A stretch of 64,000 bases of DNA from Phoronis australis (taxonomy: Eukaryota > Phoronida > Phoronidae): positions 437,817 through 501,816 of the forward strand of contig NMRA01000272.1 of the NCBI GenBank assembly GCA_002633005.1. The letters are read 5' to 3'. A model generated the notes under the pieces. The model did no database searches. It worked only from the letters and a program-made list of their open reading frames with translations, and had not been told where the DNA came from. Shown one piece after another: positions 1 to 11,500 of the stretch. The position numbers were made by a program, and so were the translations under genes. The stretch's first letter is position 1; each line of letters begins with the position of its first letter.

Positions 1-228
1 TAATATTTCAGGCTTCATGTATGGCTTCAAAGACGTTAATTTTTATTAAATGCGTTTGTCCANNNNNNNNNNNNNNNNNNNNNNNNNNNNNNNNNNNNNN
101 NNNNNNNNNNNNNNNNNNNNNNNNNNNNNNNNNNNNNNNNNNNNNNNNNNNNNNNNNNNNNNNNNNNNNNNNNNNNNNNNNNNNNNNNNNNNNNNNNNNN
201 NNNNNNNNNNNNNNNNNNNNNNNNNNNN
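1..228. other. Assembly gap bordered by a repeated flank
   Basis: Positions 63-228 are Ns (166 bases). The 62 bases before the gap (1-62) recur, apparently without change, at 2153-2214. An exact repeat next to a gap suggests either a recent repeat or two haplotype copies placed side by side by the assembler. No gene is visible here. Confidence 0.9.
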
Positions 229-718
229 ATAAGAATTTTAAATAATTTATGACTGATTGGGGTTCTACCGTTATTCTGCTGCTTAAGTTGTGGTGCGATC
301 TTTTGCGTCGGCTTTCGGCGCCTTGAAATAATGCGTCACCTACTGGCCAATTTTTCCAATTCTTCAATCAATTGTTCTTCTTCCACGAAGTTGCGTACAT
401 GTCACAGCTGGTTTCATTTCGTTACAACTTTTTTGCATTTTAATACTATCAAACAGAATTTCAGAACAAATTTTGCTGCAGTGATCCGCCAAAAAGAGTG
501 TGAATGCGTTGAGTTCAGAAATTCCAATTCCAAATTCCGTGTTAATGATCGATGAGGAGTTGAAGTACACTTTTTGAGGGTAAGAACGATCCATTTCAAA
601 ACCCAGAAATTGGTTGTGCCGGAAACAATGTACTCCTGACAAGTAACTATAGACGAACTTTAAAAATGCGGCCAATTGTAAAGATATTTATAGGAAATAA
701 TCAACAATAGCACTCAAA

Positions 719-2836
719 AGTCGAAATAATACCTTTGTCTTCCATTTTTTAAAATATTTTTGGAGAAACTACTGAATAACCTGAAATTAGCTAAATATTC
801 ACCGAGATACCAACGTGTTGAGAGAATAGATTATGGTGAAATTCGCCGCAGATAAGTTGCGCGAGTTTTACCGATAAAGATCAAACACCCTAGTCAATAT
901 AATTTGAGTTACATTTTCTTGTTGACAATTTTTAACAAAGAATTGCAGAAAAAATGGAAAGTACTTAAAGATGCTTAAACTCAAAGTTTGAGGCACTGAC
1001 ATTGTCTCAGAAAATTTGAAAAATTGTCCGGGTTTCCTGTCCGATCCCCGGGGTTCCGGCCTGTTTTAAAGGTCGGGATTCGTGTTTTTTGGGCCGGTTA
1101 GCTGTTTTGAAGGTACGAGGGTCTGTTTTCGACTCTAGGATATCTGTTTTACTCCGGGGTTCCAATTTTGATGGAACAACCTGTTAATTATGGAATTCAA
1201 AGAAATTCGAGTACATGAACTCCAACAACCGAATCACGAGTATTCGTGTTTAACACAATAACCATAATGAAAAATGTTTCTACTTTTCGTATCGTTGACT
1301 CATTTGGCATTGAAATAAATAATGTTTCATTAACTGTTCCTAATGTGCCGCATACTAACATCGGTACGTTAGATGTACATTATGTCTTGAAAGGTTTTAC
1401 GTCAGTAAACGAAATATTTTCCATTCTTTGTATATTACAGGACAGCTTTTCTGTAAAGTCACGTCAGTTACGACGTGATATGGAAGTTTGCTTAGAGGAC
1501 AAGGTTTATGTGTGTTCATTCAGTGGTTCTCATTCTTTCTAACATTTTATCTATATTTAGAGGATCGCGAGTATATCCGTGTTAGAAGACATATTTCGTC
1601 TGAGAGCAGGACCCCGACGCCTATGCGCATGCGTAGTCTCAGTGAGCCACCGCCACTCAGATCAAGAAACGACTTCAGTCAAAAGGGAAAGCGTTGCAGA
1701 CTGGCACAGGCGTACAAGCAGATCAAACAACCTACTACAGACTAAAGGATATAATAGTACAACGCTGATTTCGTATTTTTCAACTGTACCGAGTCGAATT
1801 TCATACGAGGCTACTATACCAAACTAGGAACCAATCTCATATTGGTTCCTAGTGCCAAGGGAACCTAAGATTAGTGAAAGCGGGGACACACCAAGTCCTC
1901 ATATGTGAAGGACCGGAAGATCTTCATCAAGAAGAAGAAGAAGATTGATTTTTATCAAGAGATGAAGAGAATAGAACAGTTTAATGATTTTGTGGAAGGA
2001 CTTTAAAAGAGTCAACGCCGGACGCCAACGCTTGAACGGGTTTTGAACTGTGAGTAAACAGACTCCTAATGCAATAATGCCAGTGTGCATACGTTGGCGG
2101 CGTGTGGTTATTTAAGTTAAGTTAGTCGTCGTGAGATTCTGGCGAATTGGTTTAATATTTCAGGCTTCATGTATGGCTTCAAAGACGTTAATTTTTATTA
2201 AATGCGTTTGTCCAAAAAAATTGTTACATCGTTATTTGATGCCAGTTCATATGTATCCTACATGAATTTGGTGTTTCTATTTTGCTACTCAGCTGTCAAT
2301 TAATTCAGTTGCACTTTCCAAGTTGTCGTTACTATTTGAACCTTATTCTTCGGATATAATTATCTCTTGCAATGACGAGTTTTAAATTGATTTGGCTTTT
2401 CCTTTGTGCTAATGCTGAATATGTGATCCTTGATAACAGTTGTGGGAGACCTGGAGTGTCTGACACTAAATGGATCTTTCAGGGTTCTGCTCGAATACAG
2501 TGTTCATTCAGAGTGCTTCTGTTGTTCTTCATTTGGCTTGCCATTATTCCGGAGGATACACATTTATAACCACAGTTAGCATTCACAGGGTGTTCCATCG
2601 AAACAGGAACCCCCGTGAAAACAGATATCCCGGAGTCGAAAACAAACTCCAACACCTTAAAAACAGCTAACCACCCAAAAAACACGAACCCTGACCTTAC
2701 AGGAATCCCAGGACTCGGACATAATCTATACTCTCAGCACTTTGTAATCTCGGTGAATATTTAGTTAATTTGATATTATTCAATAGTTTCTCCAAAAATA
2801 TTTTCAAAAAGGAAAAATAAGATATTACTTCGACTT
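719..2836. repeat. Foldback (large inverted repeat) element
   Basis: The left arm (about 719-835 plus 1016-1190) is the imperfect reverse complement of the right arm (about 2583-2836). Both arms carry the same blocks in mirrored order: a GG-rich block near 1040-1180 matching 2590-2720, and an AT-rich block near 719-830 matching 2740-2836. The left arm has about 180 extra bases (836-1015) that the right arm lacks. The 1.4 kb between the arms has no convincing gene and includes a perfect 12-bp hairpin at 1824-1852. The structure fits a foldback DNA transposon or two inverted copies of one repeat. Confidence 0.6.
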
Positions 2837-2872
2837 AATTTCGATCGCCATAGTTGGTTTATATGCTGTGAC

Positions 2873-3282
2873 ATGTTTGCAACCTCGTGGAAGAAGAACA
2901 GCCTGAGAAAGAACATAGGGATCAGGACCAGGACGAGACGGACCCTCCCCCAAGGCTCACGTGACTATCCCATTCTTGGTATTTCGGATCGGGTGAAAAA
3001 GCATCTCCACCAACACGGGGTGTCCACAGCATTCAAACCGATTAACTTTCTTAGGCGCAAATTATTTAACGTAAAAGACAAATCACCGAAAGAAAAACGT
3101 ACCATTGCTGTATAATGGGATAAGGTGTGGGAACGACGAATATGCAGAGTCCTATGTAGAAGAAACGAAGCAGGCGCTTGAAAGTAGGATTTATCAACAC
3201 CATCGCCCTACCTATGACTCAGTAGTGTTTAGTCACCTTTGCGCACCAGACCATGATTTTCTATAAAAATTTGGTGATCGTT
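2873..3282 (+). pseudogene. Penelope-like element fragment (GIY-YIG region)
   Basis: Conceptual translation gives the region leading into a GIY-YIG endonuclease, as seen at the 3' end of Penelope-like retroelement proteins. The first frame (2873-3112) has a basic stretch with VKKHLHQHGVSTAFKP and VKDKSPKEKRT. After a frameshift at about 3110 it continues with YVEETKQALESRIYQHHRP and an HL-x-APDHDF end. The GIY-YIG core is degraded and its first motif is not intact. This is a dead 5'-truncated copy. The family call rests on recognising the motif order and was not searched. Confidence 0.55.
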
Positions 3283-3938
3283 GTTACTGAGGAGGATGTG
3301 TTTTCCCGTGGTGTAAAAACAGCGATCAACAGACACGGAAGACCAAGACAATCTATCAGCTGTGCGGCCGGAATAGCGTATTACGTCACCAACCAAAGAA
3401 ATTATGTCACAACCCACGTAACAGCAATCTCCGCCAATGCCGACACGCAAGCTCTTCGGCTTCAGACGCTCTGCAGAAGTCTCCGAGATGAGGACGTTGC
3501 GTTATCATTAGTATACAGTAAGTCGAGAAATTGATATATTTTTGATTTGCATTATGCCACAGCTGGATGAGTAACATACATCCCATTACACTCATATGGT
3601 CTTTGTTTTTCTTCGTCTTCGTAACAATATGCCTACTGTATTTCTTTTCTTGTGTATGTTTTTATGTTCAAGACTGTGCAAACATTTACTGGTGGTATGT
3701 GCAGAAAAATTAATCAATCCAATTGAAAACATTAAATGCTTAATGTCACTGAAAGCAATACCTGAATTTGGTTTTAGTCCAAAATTAAATTTCAGGGACT
3801 TCGAGATTCCGGGAAAAGACTTGATGTTCTATAGTATGAAGATAAGAAATACAGCATTTATTGTCTTCAAATAATCATAGGATCAAGTCCAGCTACAGTG
3901 GGAGTTTTCCTGTTTTTTCAGTTCAATCAAGAGCAATG

Positions 3939-5330
3939 CAAGAGGAGTCGCAATAATGCTGAGCAATAATTTTGAACATCAAATACACGGCTGGAGAAGG
4001 GACAAAAGTGGGAATTATATATTACTTGATATAACAGTGGAGGGAGAGAGAATTACGCTTGTAAACTTGTATGGTCCTAATGAGGACAAACCTGACTTTT
4101 TCAAAACTTTTTAAAGAAATTGGATTTTTGCGTTAAATTCTTAATTAAAAGTACACAAATTGAAGAAAATATTCTTAAAATGCCATACCAAAATTGTTGG
4201 TAATCGAATTCAAACATTTATGACCATGGTGTGAAGGGTTTAAGAGGGAAAGGCTTCTGGAAATTCAACAATTCCCTGTAGGGTGACTTGGAATAAACTT
4301 TCGGAGTTGGATGCAATCCAATTAGAAACTGAAATTAACATCGATCAATTATCCGAGGTTTAAGAAAATACAAAAACGAGAAATGTCTACGCTCTGATGG
4401 TTTTACAGTGGAATTTTTGAAAAATTTTTGGGAAGACATAAAATATTTTGTATTGTGTCACATTAAATGTAGTTCCAAAAAGGGAGAAATGTCTACACCC
4501 CAACAGACTGGGATTATTACACGTATTCCAAAACCAGACAAACCAAAACAGTTTCTGAAAAACTGGCGACCAATAACTTTATTGAATAGTGTATACAAAC
4601 TGGCTTCGGGATTCGTTGCAAACTGAATTATTCAAAACAAACTGATTGCCCAAGCTGGATTTACTAAATGAATATTTATTTGTGAAAACACACGACTAAT
4701 TTACGATATTTTGAGTTATACGGACAAACACAACTTTCCATGACTACTTGTGTTGACAGATTTTGAAAAGGCCTTTGACAGTGTTTCCAGAGAGTTTGTA
4801 CTCTAAGTCCTGAATAATTTCAATTTCAAGCCCAATATACAAGAATATTGTATAATAACACAATTGCCCGTGTTATACAAAATTGGTTTCTGACAGTTTC
4901 ATACTGGAACGTGGATGGGAACAAGCTGATCCTCTCTCCCCTCATATTTTCATACTGTGTGATGAAATTTTGTCTAAATTGATTAAACATGATCCTGAAG
5001 TGAAAGGTATTAAAATCGATAACGAAGACTACGTTATAACACAATACGCAGACGACACAACTTTCCTATTAGTATATTAAATGGAACTCCAAGATCCTGA
5101 GCACTTATGAACAACTTAGAGTTCTATGCAGGGATGTCGGGGCTGAAGATAAGCTATTCCGAGACAAAAGTAGTGTGGATTAAAAATAGAGAATTCTCCC
5201 AGAAAGTGTTTCACCGCACGCTCCGCATAAATAAGGGCACCCACCTCGTAAGAACAATCAGTAGACCTTTCCTGTTAAACTCGGGAGACTGGAAATTGTG
5301 TCGACAATTGTGGCGACCACTGTGAAAAAA
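3939..5330 (+). pseudogene. Decayed LINE (L1/Tx1-like endonuclease + RT)
   Basis: At 3939-4112 one frame reads as an AP-endonuclease segment with GNYILLDITVEGERITLVNL and YGPNEDKP. After a broken stretch, reverse transcriptase motifs follow from about 4390: SDGFTVEFLKNFWEDIK, then LKNWRPITLLNSVYKLASG (to 4620). DFEKAFDSV lies near 4758-4790, ERGWEQADPLSPHIFILC near 4908-4970, and the catalytic QYADDTTFLL near 5041-5073. Stops and frameshifts separate the pieces, so it cannot be active. L1/Tx1-like is inferred from the RT motif style. No intact ORF or tail repeat is seen. Confidence 0.75.
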
Positions 5331-8021
5331 AAATTGTTGCAGCCGGCAGACCGTTGGTGGGCTAGTAGCTGTGCCTTGTGGCGACCGAGGTACACTGCCA
5401 CATAAACCGTACCACTGAGGTGCCCCAGATTCGTAGCTTTGCGAGCACCCGAAAAACCTTGATCCTGTGAATGCGTCTCGAGCTACGTGGTGGCAAGTCT
5501 GAAGTCTAGCCTCAAAAGCAGCCAGACCATTGTGTTGATCATAAAATTACGATTCCAAGCTAAAATTGGGACCCAATTCTCGAGAATGTCGTGATATTAG
5601 GACAATTAGTTCTATACAGAGGCTAAAGGGAGACTTGTGACCAGTCGTAAGTTTTGGTGTTGACTTTTTGTTTATCAGTAAACGTTAAGTTAATGAAAGT
5701 GACTCTTGTAAATTAAAACATATTAAATTTATGTCGTGATTTGTTTAACTTTAATGTAATCAACTGTGTTCCTCTCTGTTTTGCATAGTGATGAGTCGCC
5801 ATTGGAATGCTGCCATTTTAATTCTGACATCCTTTTGCATACTCGTAGGCGTAGGAAGGTTTTCCCGCTATAGCAAGGACGGCCAAATGGCGGGCGTAAC
5901 AAAGTGAACGCGTCCCGTCGCCTACAGTTTCATCTCTGCCTCCCAGTATCGTATGGACTGAAAGAGATTCTTTTAATTTGGTAGTTTCACTTGTGGCCTG
6001 CCCCCACCTCATGACGCTCGCCTCCCTCCCGGTTCACGTCTTTGGTCGTTTATTATTCCGGCACCATTGGTCGTTTATTATTCCACTATGTAAACCCACC
6101 AGTGTTAGCCAATTTGATAAAAAGACCCCGTCTGATACTATATGCGGACAACATGATTACAAAGTGATAATCAGGTCTTGGAGGAAAAGAAATCATGACC
6201 AACTTCAGGCTCCTACTACACACCTTTATTATGGGATTATTTCTTTTTACTGTGTATGGGGATGTGCAAAATCTGCAGATTTATCAAAAACGCTCTTTGC
6301 AAGTTGCGGAATCTTATTTTTCGATTATCGACCTTCAGTTGATTTAGTAAAAATTCTGCTGCACCCAGACTCGAGAAACCACTGACCAGAAATCTTTGCC
6401 AATTGAACTACAAAATAGCTGACTGTTTGATGGTGGGTTTTCAAATGGAATATCAATTTGCAATCGTATTCCTGACCTTTTTCGCCATCAACTATGGGAA
6501 GCATGGGCCGCGGAAAGGGCAAAAATAGTTAACAGAAAAATCAAACCTAATTTGTTAAAATCAAGCCTAATTCCCAAAAATCAATCCTGTTTGGAATATT
6601 AATCCGAATTCGTAAAAATCAAACCTAACTCGTAAAATCAAACCTGTTTGGAAAACCTATCGGTGGAAACGGAAACTCACTAAATGCGCGGAGAGGGCAA
6701 AATTACCAATTGGTGTGATTTTTCTGTTACCTATTTTTTGGCCTTTTGGAGGCTCATACCTATGTAAGTGCACAAAAAAAACTAAGAGGAATTAACCTCC
6801 ATCGTCCATTTTACTTGCACATATGAACTATTCAAAAAGTAAGTGTACCATCAGTTTCCAGGAATTCGAGAACTGGAATATTTACATGGACGTGTTCAGT
6901 AGGAAATTCCTAAAAATTTGAAAGTACTGATATAGTAAGAATTTTTTCTTGTCGTGAAACAACACAGCAATGGAGTTTTCGTTAACCAGAAAGGAAAAAG
7001 ATTTATTAAGAAATGCCGTCCCCAGTTTCAGAAACATGGCTTCCGTTTGAAATGTTAAGATTGGAATGCTTTAAGCGTTTTCAATGGATCAGATTGGTAC
7101 ATGTATAATGATTAGTTCAATACTAGCCTGACATGCACAGGACATTCCCCCGTTTGTGTAATCTACTGAAATGGTCTTCAACAGTTCTCTTAATTTGGCA
7201 TTTCCTGTTTACTGAATACCTAAACTGAAGAACCTCACCTGGCCAAAGACACAAAACCACAATGTTTCAACTCTGCACATGTTGATAAATATTTAACATC
7301 TCTAAACATATCATCCAGGACCCGGCAGTAAAAAAATTCAAAGAATCATGCGTTTTGTGTGGTGTGCCAAACCCTAAAAAATTGGGTCACTTCAGTCTAT
7401 GTTAAAAAACCCTTCAATCCCTTCTAATCATGTGAAATCAATTATGATCACTACAAGTGAAAGCTTTAGGCAGATTACTGTTAATTTCGTGATTTATACT
7501 TTGGGTTGTAATTAGGAATGAAGTGCACCATAACCATTCAAAACTAAAGCCATCTGTTTGGAACTGTGAACCATTACATAAACCACCCATTTCCTAAAAC
7601 ATATGCCAACTTTTCAGGATTGTCAGAGCGAACACATGTATGATATATGTCCATTTTCTCAATTTCTTGGGAATTAGGAGTGAAGAACGCATGGGGCATT
7701 TCCCTTTTTAAGAAGCCAATTTATAGATCTAGTCATCTGTAACCCTACAGTTTTCTTTTTATAATCTTGAACACAGCGTACAACTACACTGGTACATACA
7801 GTTTTGCACGGAATACAGAAATGACCATGACTTTGAATAAGCTCGATACAAAAATTCTACTCCAAAATGAAAAAAAAAAATTGAGCAAAAACTGGAATAC
7901 AAAGAAAATTTCCCAAATCTTTACTGATCGCAGAGTACTTCCTAAAGATATTAATTTTCCTGGTAAATAGCATCTCAACTCGCGAATCATATTTTAATAA
8001 AAGAAAATTCTGACAAGAGGT
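5331..8021. other. Non-coding stretch with degenerate tandem repeat
   Basis: No gene is supported. Near 6531-6655 a degenerate tandem repeat carries several variants of an AAAATCAAACCTAA-type unit. The remaining open frames are short, show no domain I recognise and lack splice support. Confidence 0.5.
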
Positions 8022-8027
8022 TTTATT
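8022..8027 (-). terminator. Candidate poly(A) signal of IQCK
   Basis: The minus strand reads AATAAA about 310 bases downstream of the IQCK stop codon. Position and motif fit, but no transcript end is visible. Confidence 0.4.
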
Positions 8028-8338
8028 TTTCTTAAACCTGGCACATTGGACTTTATCACAAGGGCGATACTCCATATGACCATGCCAAATAAATACAAAC
8101 ATTCATCAGTCCCAATATGAGTCACATACAAGCTACCTGAAGATATTCAGTAAATTTACACTTCAATTATAAGCAAAGTTGTTGAAACCAACCCGTTTTG
8201 GCAACAGAACAAAGTTACTCTTTAACTTTCTGAAAATGCTTCTGATGTAACAGACAACCTCCATTACACCAACTGTCCAAATAAAGCGTCTGGTTCCAAC
8301 TGCAGTCCTAAATGCGTTATTAACCTCCAGTACCAGCT

Positions 8339-8557
8339 TTAACTCTTTTCACCCTCCTCCTCTCCCCCTTCCTCTTTTCTTTCGCTGTCTTCCTGCGAGT
8401 CTGTTGTCACCAGAGCTTCAACTGAAGCATGTGGTGTAGGCTGCTCAGGCATCTTAGAGTCCCAGAATGTCGACACTTTAGTGCGGATGTTCTCATTTTC
8501 CTCACGCCACTCCTTCTGCCATTGCCGCAGCTCTTGTATTTCTGGCTCCCGTCTTAC
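8339..8557 (-). CDS. IQCK: IQCK last coding exon (end of IQ motif, acidic C-terminus)
   Basis: Starts phase 0 with VRR, which completes the IQ motif. It continues through EIQELRQWQKEWREENENI (probably helical) to a Glu/Lys-rich tail ending GEEEGEKS and a TAA stop. The acceptor is TTGACAG. It encodes 72 residues plus stop. Confidence 0.9.
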   Translation of the reverse strand, partial: VRREPEIQELRQWQKEWREENENIRTKVSTFWDSKMPEQPTPHASVEALVTTDSQEDSERKEEGGEEEGEKS

Positions 8558-11500
8558 CTGTCAACAGAGTCAATATGGAACATGTCACTGCTGTTACTAA
8601 AATCACTTTATTCACATTTGGTTTACTTTATAAAGACTTCATGGTTTAGATTTAGGAATTATTTTGAATTTGAATTATTTTAATACTTTATGTCACTAAA
8701 TCATATATCTGTGGTGGTAAAATTTGTTAGTTCCTCACCTGCCAGGTTAAGAATTAAAATACGGATTCAGATCAAACCTACATAAGCACATTCAATTCAC
8801 AACTGGCTCACTGTGACTGCCACAGATGGAACTAGACGGGGGTGGGAGTGTGCCACGAGAAAGCTAATGTCTTGCCGCGAGGTTGAGAGAATGTCAGTGA
8901 AGATAGTTGGAGCAGACTGGAGAATTGTATGCAATGGATCATATTTCCTTAACAGTCACTCGAGGAGAGCACATGATGTTGACAAGATCATGGTCAACTT
9001 ACACAGTATCCACGCCAGTGAGACTGTATAACAAGGACTGCCTCTTCCTCCGTCCACAACAGTGATAGCGGTAAAGGCGGTCGTGGGCTGGAAAAAGAAA
9101 AATATTATTGCCAATTAGTGCAATATAATCTAATGAGATATCATTGGTACTTATTAATTATCAAACCATTAGGCGACATATTGAAACTAAAAACTATTCA
9201 AGGGAAACATGCGAGTCATCATCAGACAGGCTGTCATCAAATGATTCGTCTCAGGCCATATCAATTACACTGGTAGCAGATTCCTGGTAATGCTTGTGAG
9301 CCATGTGTTTTGGACACTGTGTTAGAGGAGGTGGACTTTAAGTTGGAACAAAATGTAACTTAACTATTTCTGGGTTAATTTTGATGCTTCCAAATCGAAT
9401 TGTGGATATTTTATTTGCAGTAAAGACAAATTTACCCAACAGTAACACAAAAATAGTGGGTAGAAACAATTATGCTTCAGCAAAGTCAGGCAAGGTTGAT
9501 TTGTATCATGAGTCAACCAAACCCCGAGAGGAGGTCCAAGGTCAGCATGACGAACAAAGTGACCAGGGCAGCTACGTCAGTAGGTTGGTTTTCAAATTTG
9601 TCATATTCGCCCAATGAAAGCTAAGTACAAAACATACTCTCAATGACCAAAACATGGTTCCGTATCAAAAATATTGAAGGAATAATAAGATGAACATAGC
9701 TACAAATTGACATACAATGTCAATCATGCAATAATTTACTTTACCGTTGATCATTGCAAAAACAAAATTCAAATGAACCACGTCAAGCATTTTCCCTATA
9801 AATTGGTAGATTTTTTACAGAATAGAAAGAAGCAGCAAAGATATCCAAAGATATCGTACTGAAGTCCTTGAGAACCCGTTCAGATACTCACTGATCTTTT
9901 AGCCATTCTTGAACAAATGGTATGTCCAAAAGCTCAAGATTTTCTCTATCCCTTTGGAATGGATTTTTTCTGAAGCAAGATTAATCACATTACAAGATGT
10001 TGCACCAATCCACATCTACACTAACATCTTCAACTGTAGAATTTTTGTGTAAGCCACTAAGTTAAGTCACAAAAATGAAATAGCAACAAGAATTTGATAC
10101 GACTCTAAATGCATTAAGCATATTCTTCACCACAATTACTTTATTACACAGTTAAATGGGAGCTTTTGATAACACACCTCTCATCAACTGTACATATAAT
10201 AAAGCTGTCCTTCATCCATTTCGAATGAAATCTGCTGAAAATCTCGCAATGTTCTCAGTCTCACCACTGCATGATGCCCCTGTCGATTCCTCGCTACCCT
10301 GTGATTTGCTGATGCACGACCTTCAATTGGGATAATTCAGTAACCAAATATCAGTGAATGAATGATCCTAAGCACAGGGTATCTAGCAATGTACGAGTGC
10401 GTCATACAGTGTGAGTTTAAAAACATTACAAGCTGGCAGTTTTTGTTTGGAATGGATAGCCAGCTACATTCCCTTCATTACATATAAGGTGTATGAAAGT
10501 TACCTCCTAAAAAGATCGAGATAAGCTCCCATGGACAGCTATAGCACTCTTAAGGAAGCACTTAAAATTGTGTTCAAACCATTTACTTACTTGTATAGGT
10601 ATTCTGTTAAAAAGTCTAATGCATTAAATTTGGTTCTTTTTCTCTGAAATGGAAAATAAAATTGCTAGAAACAGCACATGGAAAACAAGAGGAATGATAT
10701 TAACCAACATGTGATACATTGGAAACATCTTTTTAATAACTTTACATGCTATGAGATACAGGTACATTTTTGATAATTAAAACCCTAGTCTTGCTAATCC
10801 CGAGCTTCTCCGGTTTCAAAATTCCAGTCTGTCTGGCTAACCCCGGAGGTCTCCGGCTGCCTAGCACTGATCTAAGTAGGTCAAACTCAATTAAAAAATA
10901 ACGGCCAATCATAAAATTTAAAAGGGCCTAGTTAGGCTGGGTTGCTTCAGACAAGGCATAAGGTCCCAAGTATTCATGAAAGACTGTTTGTGATTGGTTA
11001 ATTGAGCAATATTGGTCTGGGATTCCATATTGAGCATGGGATTTTCCAGTCTTCCTGCACACCGGTAACTTAACTTGATTTACCTGTTGTTCTGAGGCCT
11101 CTTGTTTGAAATGGACACTTGATAATGATTTCAGAACACTTCTACCCTTGTTTTAATTGACATATGTTCATATTTTTTGATTATTTGTGTTTATTTGCAT
11201 GATATGAGAATATTGAAAACTGCTGTATTTTACACCATTATCGGTGTTACATTGGTCATCAGCAGCATATATCATAATTATCTTCCTGATTAATATGATA
11301 GAGATGAAGCTGATTTTATGAGCTTCACGATGATGTATAATACATAGTATATAAATCAAACTGGTTTGTTAAATCTTTGATTAAAACAATTGAGTGTGTT
11401 CATATTGAGCTTGACCTAAAATTAGCCAGCCAGCTGGTCAGGACACTGTTTACAGTGTATAGCACTACAAGGGAACCTATATACCTCAAAACATCTTTCT

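Noticed and set aside
5978-6385. 135-codon plus-strand open frame
   Set aside because: Low-information composition, no domain, and it lies in repeat-rich DNA.
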